Positions 32,927-41,785 of a stretch of 64,000 nucleotides of DNA are shown piece by piece; positions within the stretch are counted from its first letter, which is position 1, and each line of letters starts with the position of its first letter. The notes beneath the pieces were generated by a model. That model was not told the origin of the DNA and ran no database searches. It saw only the letters and a list, made by a program, of their open reading frames with translations. The translations under genes were made by a program, and so were the position numbers. Source of the stretch: DASQFI01 sp035633215 (lineage in GTDB: Bacteria > Acidobacteriota > Vicinamibacteria > Vicinamibacterales > SCN-69-37); assembly GCA_035633215.1 (NCBI GenBank), contig DASQFI010000039.1, forward strand, positions 310,001 through 374,000, read 5' to 3'.

Positions 32927-34027
32927 TTGCGGATTCTGCTGGTTCGTCCCCGCCTGATCGGCGACGTCATCCTCACCACGCCGGCCATCCGCGCGATCCG
33001 GCGCCGCTTTCCGGATGCCGAGATTCTCTACCTGGTCGAGTCGCTGGCCGCTCCCGTCGTCGCCTCCAACCCTCACCTGACCGACGTGCTCGTCGTCGAG
33101 TACCGCCGGGGATGGGATCGATTTCGCGACGACGTGCGGATGGCGCGCGCACTGCGGGCGCGGCGCATCGACGTCGCGATCGACTTCCACGGCGGCCCGC
33201 GCAGCGCGTGGCTCACGTGGGCCAGCCGCGCGCGGGTGCGCGTGGGCTACGATATCCGCGGCCGGATGTGGATGTACACGCGCGTCGTGCGGCGCCCACG
33301 CGGCGCAGGGCCACGCCACTCGATGCTGAACCAATGGGACTTGCTGGCGGCCGTCGATCCCGCGCTTGCCGCGCCGCCGACGCCGGAGGCCGACCGCGTG
33401 GAGATGCCGGTTGATGCCTCGGCGCGCGCGTCGGTCGATCGACGGCTGGCGGCGCTGGGCGTGGGCCGCGGCGATCGTGTCGTCGTGCTGCACGTGAGCG
33501 CGCGCAATCCGTTTCGCCGATGGCCAGAGACCGCGTTCGCCCAGGTCGCTGCCGGTCTGGTCCGCGGTCAGCGTGATCGCTGGGTCGTGGTGGTCGGCGG
33601 GCCGTCGGATCGCGACGCGGCCGGCCGCGTCATGACCGAAGCGCACGGGTTGGCCGGCGCCGACGCCGCCCGCATCGTCCCGGGCGAGGGCTGGTCGCTC
33701 GCCGAGATGCGCGCGGTGATGGACCGCGCGGCGCTGTTCCTCGGCGGCGACAGCGGACCGATGCACATCGCCGCGACGTCCGACGTGCCGATCGTCGCCC
33801 TCTACGGACCAACGGTGCCGGACCAGTGGAAGCCGTGGCGTCCCACCGCCCTCCGAACGGTTGCGGTTGACGCCGGACCGCTGCCCTGCCGCCCGTGCGA
33901 TCAGCGGTCCTGCATCCCAGGTGATTTTCGGTGCCTGATGCGAATCACACCGGAGAGCGTCCTCGTGGCGGCCACAGGAGTACTGGAATCGACGATGACC
34001 TCGCGAGAGAGTGCCCGTGCGCATTGA
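32927..34027 (+). CDS. Glycosyltransferase family 9 (heptosyltransferase-type)
   Basis: A 366-residue GT-B enzyme of the ADP-heptose:LPS heptosyltransferase family. It starts at a TTG with a GGAGGA Shine-Dalgarno nine bases upstream, giving MRILLVRPRLIGDVILTTPAIRAIR. The N-terminal segment RLIGDVILTTP and the donor-site motif LFLGGDSGPMHIAATSDVPIVALYGPT are diagnostic. A cysteine cluster near the end (CRPCDQRSC) recalls other members. It is followed by an O-antigen ligase (17-bp overlap) and a heptose kinase. It probably adds heptose to the LPS core; the exact linkage is unknown. Confidence 0.88.
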   Translation: MRILLVRPRLIGDVILTTPAIRAIRRRFPDAEILYLVESLAAPVVASNPHLTDVLVVEYRRGWDRFRDDVRMARALRARRIDVAIDFHGGPRSAWLTWASRARVRVGYDIRGRMWMYTRVVRRPRGAGPRHSMLNQWDLLAAVDPALAAPPTPEADRVEMPVDASARASVDRRLAALGVGRGDRVVVLHVSARNPFRRWPETAFAQVAAGLVRGQRDRWVVVVGGPSDRDAAGRVMTEAHGLAGADAARIVPGEGWSLAEMRAVMDRAALFLGGDSGPMHIAATSDVPIVALYGPTVPDQWKPWRPTALRTVAVDAGPLPCRPCDQRSCIPGDFRCLMRITPESVLVAATGVLESTMTSRESARAH

Positions 34028-35225
34028 GCGAGAGCCCGGACTGACCTGGGTGGGTTTCCTGCTGATCGCGGCCTGCCTCGGGGTCGTGCAGTTCTCGATT
34101 TTTCTCGCGCAGACGACGTTCGCGGCGGCCGTGCTCGTCTGGCTGATCGTGGTGCTGCGCGAGCGACGGCCGCTGGACCTCCCGGCGTTCTTCGTGCCAC
34201 TCGTCGTGTACGCCGGCCTCACGCTGGTGAGCGCCGCCATGTCGCCCGATCCACGCAAGAGCTTCATCGACTCGCGTCAGCTCTTCCTCTTCCTGATGGT
34301 GCCTGTCGTCGCGCGCTTTGTCCGTGGCGGTCGCGCCGACTGGGCGATCAACGTCATCATCGCGCTCGGCGCCGCGGGTGCCGTGGTCGGCATTGTGCAG
34401 TTTGCGATGTTCGGCTTCGACAGTCTCGAGAATCGTCCGGTGGGCGCGCTGAGCCACTACATGACGTACTCCGGCGTCCTGATGCTCGTCACGGGCGCTG
34501 CCGTATCCCGCCTGCTGTTCCATCGCGGGGAGTGGATCTGGCCCGCCATTGCCGTGCCGGCGCTCCTCGTCGCGCTCGGCGCGACGTACGCGCGCAACGC
34601 CTGGGTCGGCGTGTTCGTGGCGGTGGTCTGTCTGCTGGCGCTTCGCAACTGGAAGCTGGTCTTCATCGCGCCAGTGGTCGCGGTGCTGCTCCTGGCGCTC
34701 GCGCCCGCGAGTATCCGCCAGCGCGCGTACTCGATGTTCGACCTGAACGATCCGACCAACCGCGATCGGCGCGCTATGCTCAAGGTGGGGGCCGGGATGA
34801 TTCAGGATCACCCGTTTTTTGGCGTTGGGCCGGAGATGATCGAGAGCGTGTACGCGAAGTACCGCCCGCCGGAGGCGGTGAACCCCACGAACCCGCATCT
34901 GCACAATGTGCCGGTCCAGATTGCGGCCGAACGGGGCCTGCCGGCGCTCGCGGTCTGGTTCTGGTTCGTCGCCGTCGCGCTGCGCGATCTCGTCAGACAG
35001 CTCCGTCACGGTCCGGCCCGATCCGTGGCAGGCGCCGGCCTCGCGGCGGTGATTGCGATGTTGGCGGCAGGCTTGCTCGAGTACAACTTCGGGGACTCGG
35101 AATTCCTGATGCTGTTTCTGGGTTTGATCACGCTTCCGTTCGCGGCCGCCCGCGCGCCCGCCGTGGCTGCCGGGTTCGAGGTGCCGTCTCCGGCGCCGGC
35201 CAAAGCCAGGGCCACGGCGAGCTGA
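34011..35225 (+). CDS. O-antigen ligase/polymerase-type membrane protein
   Basis: A 404-residue protein with about eleven membrane spans and an O-antigen ligase (WaaL/Wzy_C) signature. It is seen in the periplasmic loop HPFFGVGPEMIESVYAKY followed by NPHLHNVPVQIAAERGLPAL. The upstream part contains GATYARNAWVGVFVAV. WaaL proteins join O-antigen chains to lipid A-core in the periplasm. The GTG start at 34011 overlaps the preceding gene by 17 bases. A polymerase (Wzy) role cannot be excluded by sequence alone. Confidence 0.82.
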   Translation: MPVRIEREPGLTWVGFLLIAACLGVVQFSIFLAQTTFAAAVLVWLIVVLRERRPLDLPAFFVPLVVYAGLTLVSAAMSPDPRKSFIDSRQLFLFLMVPVVARFVRGGRADWAINVIIALGAAGAVVGIVQFAMFGFDSLENRPVGALSHYMTYSGVLMLVTGAAVSRLLFHRGEWIWPAIAVPALLVALGATYARNAWVGVFVAVVCLLALRNWKLVFIAPVVAVLLLALAPASIRQRAYSMFDLNDPTNRDRRAMLKVGAGMIQDHPFFGVGPEMIESVYAKYRPPEAVNPTNPHLHNVPVQIAAERGLPALAVWFWFVAVALRDLVRQLRHGPARSVAGAGLAAVIAMLAAGLLEYNFGDSEFLMLFLGLITLPFAAARAPAVAAGFEVPSPAPAKARATAS

Positions 35226-35228
35226 CAC

Positions 35229-36209
35229 GTGCCTGGCGCCGATTTTCTTTCCGCCTTTCCGGGACTGGCCATCGCCGTGGTCGGCGACGTGATGCTCGAC
35301 CACTTCGTCGTCGGACGCGTCGATCGCATTTCGCCGGAAGCGCCTGTGCCCGTCGTCCGGTTCGATCGGGACGAATTCCGGATGGGCGGCGCCGCCAACG
35401 TGGCCCACAACATCGCGGCGCTCGGCGGGCGTCCGGCGCTCGTCGGTCTGATCGGCGCCGACGACGCAGCCAGGCAGTTGCGCGAGCATCTGCGCGCCGG
35501 CGGCGTCGACGACCGCGGACTCGTGACCGATGCGTCTCGAGTGACGACCAGAAAAGTCCGCGTGGTGACGTCGAGAAACCAGCAGGTTGCCCGCATCGAT
35601 TACGAGGAGGACGCCGAAGCGACGGGCAGCGTCTCGGAGGAGCTCCTGGCCGCCGTGAGCACTGCTGCGATGGACGCCCGCGCGGTCGTGTTGTCCGACT
35701 ATCGCAAGGGCGTGATCAGCGCCGCGGTCATTGCCGCCGCCGTCGAGGCCGCGCGGTCGGCCGGCGCGCCCCTGCTCGTCGATCCCAAGCTTCCACAACC
35801 TGAGCGCTATCAGGGCGCGGCGGTCATTACACCCAATCACCACGAAGCCGAAGTGATGACGCAGACCGTCATCCGCTCACCGGAGGACGTGCGGCACGCC
35901 GCTCAACGGCTCCACGAGCGCAGCGGGGCAAACGTGCTGATCACATGGGGCGAGCACGGCATGTGGATCTTCGACGCCTCGGGGGAACCCGCGGTTGAAG
36001 AGCACCTGCCGGCGGTGACCCGCGAGGTCGCCGACGTCACCGGCGCGGGCGACACGGTCGTCGCCGCCGTCGCGATGGGTCTGGCCGCCGGCGCGTCGCT
36101 GTTCGAAGCCGCGCGAATCGCCAACCAGGCCGCCAGTCTCGTCGTCGGCCGCTTCGGCCCGGCGACGGTCACGGCCGATGAGCTCTTGCGCGGGGGCAGG
36201 CAGAAGTAG
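35229..36209 (+). CDS. hldA: D-glycero-beta-D-manno-heptose-7-phosphate kinase
   Basis: A 326-residue PfkB-family sugar kinase. It matches the first domain of E. coli HldE (RfaE), which phosphorylates heptose 7-phosphate at C1 on the way to ADP-heptose. It starts at GTG, MPGADFLSAFPGLAIAVVGDVMLDHFVVGRV. Motifs include FRMGGAANVAHNIAALGG, LLVDPKLPQPERYQGAAVITPNHHEA and the catalytic DVTGAGDTVVAAVA. The second HldE domain (adenylyltransferase) is absent, so a separate hldC should exist elsewhere. It meets purH tail to tail, 2 bp apart. Confidence 0.92.
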   Translation: MPGADFLSAFPGLAIAVVGDVMLDHFVVGRVDRISPEAPVPVVRFDRDEFRMGGAANVAHNIAALGGRPALVGLIGADDAARQLREHLRAGGVDDRGLVTDASRVTTRKVRVVTSRNQQVARIDYEEDAEATGSVSEELLAAVSTAAMDARAVVLSDYRKGVISAAVIAAAVEAARSAGAPLLVDPKLPQPERYQGAAVITPNHHEAEVMTQTVIRSPEDVRHAAQRLHERSGANVLITWGEHGMWIFDASGEPAVEEHLPAVTREVADVTGAGDTVVAAVAMGLAAGASLFEAARIANQAASLVVGRFGPATVTADELLRGGRQK

Positions 36210-36211
36210 GG

Positions 36212-37837
36212 TCAGTGCCTGAAGTGCCTCCGGCCCGTAAAGATCATCGCGAGGCCGTGCTCGTCGGCAGCCGCGATCACCTCGGCGTCCCGAACTGACC
36301 CGCCCGGCTGCACGACGGCGGTGGCCCCCGCGGCGGCGAGCGCATCCAGCCCATCCCGGAATGGAAAGAACGCGTCGGACGCCGCCACCGATCCGCGCAG
36401 GCGATCGCCGCCCTTCATCACCGCGGCGTTGACGGCGTCCACGCGGCTCATCTGGCCCGCGCCGACGGCCAGCGTCACGTCGCGTCTCGTAAAGACGACG
36501 GTGTTGGATTTCACGTGCGCGGCCACTCGCCACGCGAATCGCAGCGCCTCCCACTCCTCGGCCGTCGGCGCGCGCCGCGTGACCACGCGGGGTGGGCTGG
36601 GATCACTGGTTCCGCCCGCACCGGACGCCGGCCACGGTCGCGCGGCTTCAGCCACGCGATCGCGCGCCTGCACGAGCCAGGCGCCCAGGATCGATCGCGC
36701 ATCGCGATCGGCAAGCTGCGCGAAGCTGGCAGTCACGACGCGCAGATTGGCTTTCGTGCCGAGCACGGCGCGGACCTCGTCCGCGTCCGCCAGGCCCGGC
36801 GCGATCACCGCCTCGATGAACGTGGACGTCAGCGCGCGCGCCGTCTCCACGTCGAGCGGGCGGTTGACCCCGACGATGCCGCCGAACGCAGACAGCGCGT
36901 CCGCCTCGCGCGCGCGGACGTACGCCTCGGCCGCGGACGCGCCGGTGGCGACGCCGCAGGGATTCGTATGCTTGATCACGACGGCGGCCGGCTCGTCGAA
37001 CTCCAAGGCCAGGCGCGCAGCCGCGTCGAGATCGAGCAGGTTGGTGAACGACAGCTCCTTGCCCTGATGGACGGTCGCGGCGCCGAACCCCGCTCGTCCA
37101 TCACCTCCCGATCCGTCGTCGGCGTACCAGGCGCCCGGCTGGTGCGGGTTCTCGCCGTAGCGGAGATCCCGGATCTTCACGAGCGACGGCTGCCACGTCG
37201 GCGGCAGCGACGTCCCGGCTGCCGGCGCTTCACGAGAGACCGTCCCGCGTTCCTTGTCCGCGCGCACCTCGCCGAGCGTACCGGCGATCATCCGGTCGTA
37301 CGCCGCGGTGTGCGCAAACGCGCGTCGAGCCAGCTCGAATCTGAACGCGGCGTCCGCCCCGCTCGGCGCCGAGAGCGCGGCAAGGACCTCGTCGTAGTCT
37401 CCGGGCTCGACGACGACGAGCACGTCGCGAAAATTCTTGGCGGCGGCGCGGACCAGGCTCGGGCCGCCGATGTCGATTTCCTCAATCAGGTCATCGAGCG
37501 CCAGGTCCGCGCGCGCGGCCGCCTGCGCGAACGGATAGAGATTCACGGCCACCAGATCGATCGGCACGATGCCGTGCGCGGCGAGCGCGGAGAGATCGTC
37601 CGGACGATCTCTCCGCGCGAGGATGCCGCCGTGCACCTTCGGGTGCAGCGTCTTCACGCGGCCGTCCAGCATCTCGGGAAATCCGGTGACGTCCGAGATC
37701 GCCCTGACCGGGAGTCCCGCCGACGCGAGCGCTCGCGCCGTCCCGCCGGTGGACACGAGCTCCCAGCCAAGGTCGGTCAGGGCCCGGGCAAAGGGCACGA
37801 GCCCCGTCTTGTCAGAAACGCTCAGCAGCGCGCGCAC
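36212..37837 (-). CDS. purH: Bifunctional AICAR formyltransferase/IMP cyclohydrolase
   Basis: A 541-residue enzyme for the last two steps of IMP synthesis. The N-terminal MGS-like cyclohydrolase domain begins MRALLSVSDKTGLVPFARAL, with STGGTARAL and VKTLHPKVHGGILAR. The formyltransferase part has LRYGENPHQPGAWY, KELSFTNLLDLDAA, VVIKHTNPCGVA and near the end VVQPGGSVRDAEVIAAADEHG. It ends with FTGRRHFRH. Length is slightly above the E. coli protein. It converges with hldA and is divergent from the cold-shock gene, with 249 bp between them. Confidence 0.96.
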   Translation of the reverse strand: MRALLSVSDKTGLVPFARALTDLGWELVSTGGTARALASAGLPVRAISDVTGFPEMLDGRVKTLHPKVHGGILARRDRPDDLSALAAHGIVPIDLVAVNLYPFAQAAARADLALDDLIEEIDIGGPSLVRAAAKNFRDVLVVVEPGDYDEVLAALSAPSGADAAFRFELARRAFAHTAAYDRMIAGTLGEVRADKERGTVSREAPAAGTSLPPTWQPSLVKIRDLRYGENPHQPGAWYADDGSGGDGRAGFGAATVHQGKELSFTNLLDLDAAARLALEFDEPAAVVIKHTNPCGVATGASAAEAYVRAREADALSAFGGIVGVNRPLDVETARALTSTFIEAVIAPGLADADEVRAVLGTKANLRVVTASFAQLADRDARSILGAWLVQARDRVAEAARPWPASGAGGTSDPSPPRVVTRRAPTAEEWEALRFAWRVAAHVKSNTVVFTRRDVTLAVGAGQMSRVDAVNAAVMKGGDRLRGSVAASDAFFPFRDGLDALAAAGATAVVQPGGSVRDAEVIAAADEHGLAMIFTGRRHFRH

Positions 37838-37914
37838 GGTGGGGTGGCCTTTCGGGGCCGCTTCCGGGCGAGAAACGCCCGAAACCTGGCCTTAACGCGT
37901 CTCGTCTCATTTAG

Positions 37915-37943
37915 TTGACAAGGCAAATACTGACCCGTAGAAT
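37915..37943 (+). promoter_or_regulatory. Sigma-70-type promoter of the cold-shock leader
   Basis: A consensus TTGACA at 37915-37920 is followed by a 17-bp spacer and TAGAAT at 37938-37943. The start would be near 37950, about 137 bases before the cold-shock ATG. It is the best-matching promoter I see in the window. Confidence 0.8.
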
Positions 37944-37981
37944 CGCCGGCTGACGTTGAGCGGGTCGGCGTCCAAAAGTGG

Positions 37982-38008
37982 GGACCGCACGTTGCGGTCC
38001 TTTTTTTT
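37982..38008 (+). terminator. Intrinsic terminator inside the cold-shock leader
   Basis: GGACCGCA-CGT-TGCGGTCC followed by eight Ts. This is a strong intrinsic terminator only about 30-60 bases after the predicted start, and upstream of the gene it would serve. Confidence 0.85.
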
Positions 38009-38044
38009 ACCCCGTCGCATTCGCAGAAGGCTCGATCGGGGGGC

Positions 38045-38071
38045 AACGCGGTGGTTCCCCACCGCGTTTTT
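38045..38071 (+). terminator. Second hairpin plus U-tract ahead of the cold-shock gene
   Basis: AACGCGGTGG-TTCC-CCACCGCGTT, whose last Ts begin a run of five Ts. The 10-bp stem ends 16 bases before the start codon, close to the ribosome-binding site (AAGGAAAG). It may terminate transcription or melt in the cold. Confidence 0.65.
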
Positions 38072-38086
38072 GTAAGGAAAGTAAGT

Positions 38087-38293
38087 ATGCGTATCACCGG
38101 CAAGGTCAAGTGGTTTAACAACGCAAAGGGCTACGGTTTCATCGAGCGGGAGGGCGGGAACGACGTGTTCGTGCACTTCTCGGCCATCCAGGGATCCGGT
38201 TTCCGGACGCTCGAGGAAGGACAGGCAGTCGAGTTCGAGATCGTCGACGGTCCCAAGGGGCCGCAAGCAGGGAACGTCACCAAGCCCAGCTAA
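38087..38293 (+). CDS. csp: Cold-shock protein (CspA family)
   Basis: A 68-residue OB-fold protein that binds single-stranded RNA or DNA. The start MRITGKVKWFNNAKGYGFIE follows an AAGGAAAG ribosome-binding site; an upstream ATG-like codon would put a hairpin inside the gene and is rejected. The RNP1 motif is KGYGFIE and RNP2 is VFVHFSAI. It ends GPQAGNVTKPS, the usual place. The leader of about 137 bases contains two terminator-like hairpins, so expression is probably controlled after initiation. Whether the gene is cold-induced cannot be read from sequence. Confidence 0.96.
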   Translation: MRITGKVKWFNNAKGYGFIEREGGNDVFVHFSAIQGSGFRTLEEGQAVEFEIVDGPKGPQAGNVTKPS

Positions 38294-38370
38294 ACCACTT
38301 AAGGGGACCGGGGCGCCTGGTTCCGGTCCCTCCCTCCGCGCTGCGGCGCTCCCCCCGGGAAAATCCGACG

Positions 38371-38814
38371 TCACCGAATCAGGAACCAAACGAGGGGCAG
38401 CCAGAGCTCTCGTGCGTACGGCAGCGGCCGATCGTCGATGAGCACGTCCGACTCCGGCACGCCGGACACCAGCTCGTACAGGTCTCGCAAGTGCAACGGC
38501 CGATCGCCGGGAAAGAACCGCGCGCGATGCCGCAGCGTCCCGCCGGCGCGCGTCTCCACATACTCGTCCGACGCCTTTGCCAGATCGACCGCGCGGCCGT
38601 AGTTCTCCCCCGAAAACTCCGGAAACTCGACCGAGATCGAAAACGGCGGCGCCGGCGCGCCAAACAGCGCCGCGCGCAGCTCCGGGTGGAGCTTCGCCAG
38701 TTCTTCATCCGTCGGCTGTTCGGTCAGTTCGGCGTACGGCCAGAAACGCTCGAGCGGCCGGTACACCGGCTCGTCCGGAAGGACTCGATCGGGCGGTTTG
38801 GATGCTGACGCCAT
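38371..38814 (-). CDS. Hypothetical protein
   Basis: A 147-residue soluble protein that I do not recognise. It starts MASASKPPDRVLPDEPVYRPLERFWPYAEL. The first half is rich in charged residues (TEQPTDEELAKLHPELRAAL) and the second has FPGDRPLHLRDLYELV. There is no signal peptide or membrane segment, and no catalytic motif. Codon use matches its neighbours. It is divergent from selA. The reading frame is well formed and its length argues for a real gene; no function is offered. Confidence 0.6.
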   Translation of the reverse strand: MASASKPPDRVLPDEPVYRPLERFWPYAELTEQPTDEELAKLHPELRAALFGAPAPPFSISVEFPEFSGENYGRAVDLAKASDEYVETRAGGTLRHRARFFPGDRPLHLRDLYELVSGVPESDVLIDDRPLPYARELWLPLVWFLIR

Positions 38815-38816
38815 GT

Positions 38817-38862
38817 CAAGTCAGAAGGCAGAAAGCAGCCTTTCGTTGCCCGAAGGCGATGG
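38817..38862. repeat. Short GGCAGAA-type repeat between the hypothetical gene and selA
   Basis: Contains AGAAGGCAGAAAGC followed by its rough complement (GCCTTTCGTTGCC). The units resemble those between nuoD and nuoC (52690-52723). Confidence 0.45.
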
Positions 38863-38894
38863 TATCCTGACGGCCCAGACGCCGCAACCGCGCG

Positions 38895-40289
38895 ATGCCG
38901 TCTCTCCGTCTCATTCCATCGATTGACACGCTCGTCGCGCGGCCGTCGCTCGCGCGCGAAGCGACGTTGCACGGCCACGAGAGCGTCACGCGCGCGGCGC
39001 GGCTGGCGGCTGACGAACTTCGCGCGACGCTCAAGCATCCGGATGCGAACGGACCTGCATCGGAGGACGACGCGATCGCGTGGCTCGAACGCCGGATCCG
39101 CGAGATTCTCGCGGCGCGCCTCGCCCCCTCGCTCCGGCCGGTTGTCAACGCGACCGGCGTCATCATCCACACCAATCTCGGACGCGCGCCGCTCGCCGCC
39201 GAGGCGATTCATCGCACGAGTCGCATTGCCGCCGGTTATTCGAATCTGGAGTACGACCTCGAGGCGGGCGACCGGGGCCATCGGCACGCGCACGCCGAGC
39301 GTTTGCTCCTCGATCTGACCGGCGGCGAGGCCGCGCTGGTCGCCAACAACAACGCCGCGGCGACGCTGCTCGTGCTCGCGGCCCTGGCCGGCGGCCGCGA
39401 GGTGCTGGTCTCACGCGGCGAGCTGGTCGAAATCGGCGGCGGATTTCGCGTGCCGGATGTGCTGGCGCAGTCGGGCGCGGTGCTGCGCGAGGTCGGCACG
39501 ACCAACCGCACGCGAGTCGCCGATTACGCGGCCGCCATTTCCGACCGGACGGCCCTGCTGCTTCGCGTGCACCCGTCGAACTTCAGGATCGAAGGGTTCA
39601 CCGAGCGGCCCGCGCTCGGCGCGCTGGCCGACCTCGCGCACCGGTTCTCGTTGCCGTTGTTCGAGGACCTCGGCAGCGGCTGGCTCGGGACGGCCGAAGG
39701 GATCGCGTCGTTGCGAGACGAACCGCCGGTCGTCGCGAGCCTGAAGGCCGGGGCGGACCTCGTCGCCTTCAGCGGTGACAAGCTGCTCGGCGGGCCCCAG
39801 GCCGGCATCGTCGTCGGCCGACGCGATCTGATCGATCGCGTTCGGCGGCATCCGCTGATGCGTGCCGTCCGCGCCGACAAGCTGACGTACGCCGCGCTCG
39901 AGGCGACGCTCGCGCTCTGGGCGGACGCGCCGGCACGCGTGCAGATTCCGGTGTTTCGGATGCTCGCGCTGAGCGTGGAGGAAATCGAGACCCGAGCTCG
40001 AAGGGTGCTCGATCGAATCTCCGGGGTGCCGAGTCTGCGCGCCGAGATCATCGACGGCGCCTCGACGGCGGGCGGCGGCAGCGCGCCGGGATCGGCGCTG
40101 CCAACGAAGCTCATTGCCCTGGCCGTCGACGGTGTGTCGGCGGCCGCGCTCGACGCGCGGCTGCGCGCCGGCGATCCGCCGATCGTCGGCCGGATTCAGA
40201 ACGATCGTGTGGTGCTGGACCTGCGGACGGTTTCGGACGCGGAGGAGCCGGACCTGCTCGCAGGCATCAGGCGAGCCGTTCAGTCGTAG
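38895..40289 (+). CDS. selA: L-seryl-tRNA(Sec) selenium transferase
   Basis: A 464-residue PLP enzyme that converts seryl-tRNA(Sec) to selenocysteyl-tRNA(Sec), using selenophosphate. It starts MPSLRLIPSIDTLVARPSL. Signatures are VVNATGVIIHTNLGRAPL, YSNLEYDLEAGDRGHRH, ALVANNNAAATLL and the PLP lysine in AFSGDKLLGGPQAGI. Length matches the family. selB, selD and tRNA-Sec are not in the window. The gene implies that the organism makes selenoproteins, unless it is a relic. The next gene overlaps nothing and is unrelated. Confidence 0.95.
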   Translation: MPSLRLIPSIDTLVARPSLAREATLHGHESVTRAARLAADELRATLKHPDANGPASEDDAIAWLERRIREILAARLAPSLRPVVNATGVIIHTNLGRAPLAAEAIHRTSRIAAGYSNLEYDLEAGDRGHRHAHAERLLLDLTGGEAALVANNNAAATLLVLAALAGGREVLVSRGELVEIGGGFRVPDVLAQSGAVLREVGTTNRTRVADYAAAISDRTALLLRVHPSNFRIEGFTERPALGALADLAHRFSLPLFEDLGSGWLGTAEGIASLRDEPPVVASLKAGADLVAFSGDKLLGGPQAGIVVGRRDLIDRVRRHPLMRAVRADKLTYAALEATLALWADAPARVQIPVFRMLALSVEEIETRARRVLDRISGVPSLRAEIIDGASTAGGGSAPGSALPTKLIALAVDGVSAAALDARLRAGDPPIVGRIQNDRVVLDLRTVSDAEEPDLLAGIRRAVQS

Positions 40290-40336
40290 GGACGCGCGTC
40301 TGAACGGCCGAGAGTGCGATAAGGTAGCGCCATCGC

Positions 40337-41779
40337 GTGAGTCCGACCCAACAGCGCCTGCTGCTCGCCTTCATCCTGCTTTTTGGCTTCTGCGCGCGCG
40401 CGGCGACGTTCAAGAGTCCGCTGCTCGACGCGCATTCGTGGCGCCAGGCCGATACGGCCTCGATCTCCCGCAACTTCTACCGCGAGCGCTTCAACATCCT
40501 CTACCCGCAAGTGGACTGGCGCGGCGATCGCGCCGAAGGCTACGTGGAAAGCGGCCTGGAGCCGCTCGCCTTCGCGGTCGCCGCGCTGGCGAGAGCCGGC
40601 GGCTTTCATCCGGAGCTGGGCCGGCTGATCAACACGTTCGTGTTCCTCGGCTCGGCGACGCTCGTCTGGACGTTCGTTCGCCGGCGCTACGGCGGCCCGA
40701 CCGGACTCATCGCCACGTACCTCTACGCGTTCGGGTTTCCTCTTCTGATCTTCATCGAGCGCGCGTTCATGAACGAGGCGCTGCTCATCTTCCTGTCCCT
40801 GGTCTGCCTGGTGGCGTCGCAGCGGTACCTCGACGGGCAGGGCCGGCGCTGGGGCGCGCTTTCGGCGCTCGTCGCGGCATCCGGCTTGATCGCCGCCATC
40901 AAGCTGCCGTACCTCATCATCTGGGGGCCGGTCACCGGTCTCTTCCTGGAAAAACAGGGCGCCCGCGTCGTGCGGGCGTGGGAACTGTGGCTGATGGGCG
41001 CGGTCAGCCTCGGCATCGCCGCCGTCTGGTACCGCCACGCGCACGCGCTCGGACAGGCGACCGGCCTGTCGTTCGGGCTCACCGACAAGCTGTTCGACTC
41101 GGAGCTGGTGTTCTCCGGCAAGTACCTCGGAAAGATCGTCGAGCGGCTCTTCAAGGACGTGCTTGGCCCCGTCGGGTTCGTGGGCTTGGCGGCAGGACTG
41201 TGGCTTGCGGGTCGCGGACGCCGTTGGTGCGAGCAGTTCGGTGCCGGCGCGTTCCTCTTCTATGTTCTGCTCGTCGTCGGCGGCAACTTCCAGCACGACT
41301 ATTACCAGCTCGCCATCATGCCGATCGCGCCCGCGATCATCGCGCCTGCCCTGTATGCGCTCACGACGCTGCCGCCAGCGAGCCGCGTCCGTCGATTTCG
41401 GCATCAGCTGCTCGCGCTCGTGCTGGGCGTCGCGGCGTTCGCGACGTTCGTCCGCTCGGCAAGCTTTCATTCCTGGTACGACTTCGGCGCGGACTCCGCG
41501 CTGTTTTGCGAGTCCGTGGACACCTTCGCCCAGCCAGGCGATCGCGTCGTCTTTATCGGCAACAACGATCCCGCACTGCTCTTCTGCATGGATCGCAAGG
41601 GCTGGCTGCTGACCGAGGAGGAATCAACGGAAGACCGCGTCAGGTCGATCTGGAAGGCCGGCGCGAAACTCGCGATCGTGCCCGGCGCGCCCGTCAAGGA
41701 CGAGGTCTGGCGCCTGCTCAAGACCGAAGCCTGGCCAGTATTTACCTCTGGAAGGATCGTAGTATTTAGGCTTCCATAG
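40337..41779 (+). CDS. GT-C type membrane glycosyltransferase
   Basis: A 480-residue membrane protein with about eleven spans. The first luminal loop has the DxD/DxE-like acidic pair in SPLLDAHSWRQADTASISRNFYRE, a motif seen in PMT/ArnT-like enzymes that use lipid-linked sugars. Other features are VESGLEPLAFAVAALAR, IERAFMNEALLIF and a soluble C-terminal part (RVVFIGNNDPALLFCMDRKGW). The start is GTG at 40337. Donor and acceptor are unknown; a role in envelope glycan or protein glycosylation is inferred. It converges with nuoN across a GATC-type inverted repeat. Confidence 0.75.
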   Translation: MSPTQQRLLLAFILLFGFCARAATFKSPLLDAHSWRQADTASISRNFYRERFNILYPQVDWRGDRAEGYVESGLEPLAFAVAALARAGGFHPELGRLINTFVFLGSATLVWTFVRRRYGGPTGLIATYLYAFGFPLLIFIERAFMNEALLIFLSLVCLVASQRYLDGQGRRWGALSALVAASGLIAAIKLPYLIIWGPVTGLFLEKQGARVVRAWELWLMGAVSLGIAAVWYRHAHALGQATGLSFGLTDKLFDSELVFSGKYLGKIVERLFKDVLGPVGFVGLAAGLWLAGRGRRWCEQFGAGAFLFYVLLVVGGNFQHDYYQLAIMPIAPAIIAPALYALTTLPPASRVRRFRHQLLALVLGVAAFATFVRSASFHSWYDFGADSALFCESVDTFAQPGDRVVFIGNNDPALLFCMDRKGWLLTEEESTEDRVRSIWKAGAKLAIVPGAPVKDEVWRLLKTEAWPVFTSGRIVVFRLP

Positions 41780-41785
41780 AGCTCT

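Noticed and set aside
38895..40289. Possible selenocysteine UGA codons in the window's genes, suggested by selA
   Set aside because: No gene here looks truncated at a UGA with homologous sequence continuing after it.
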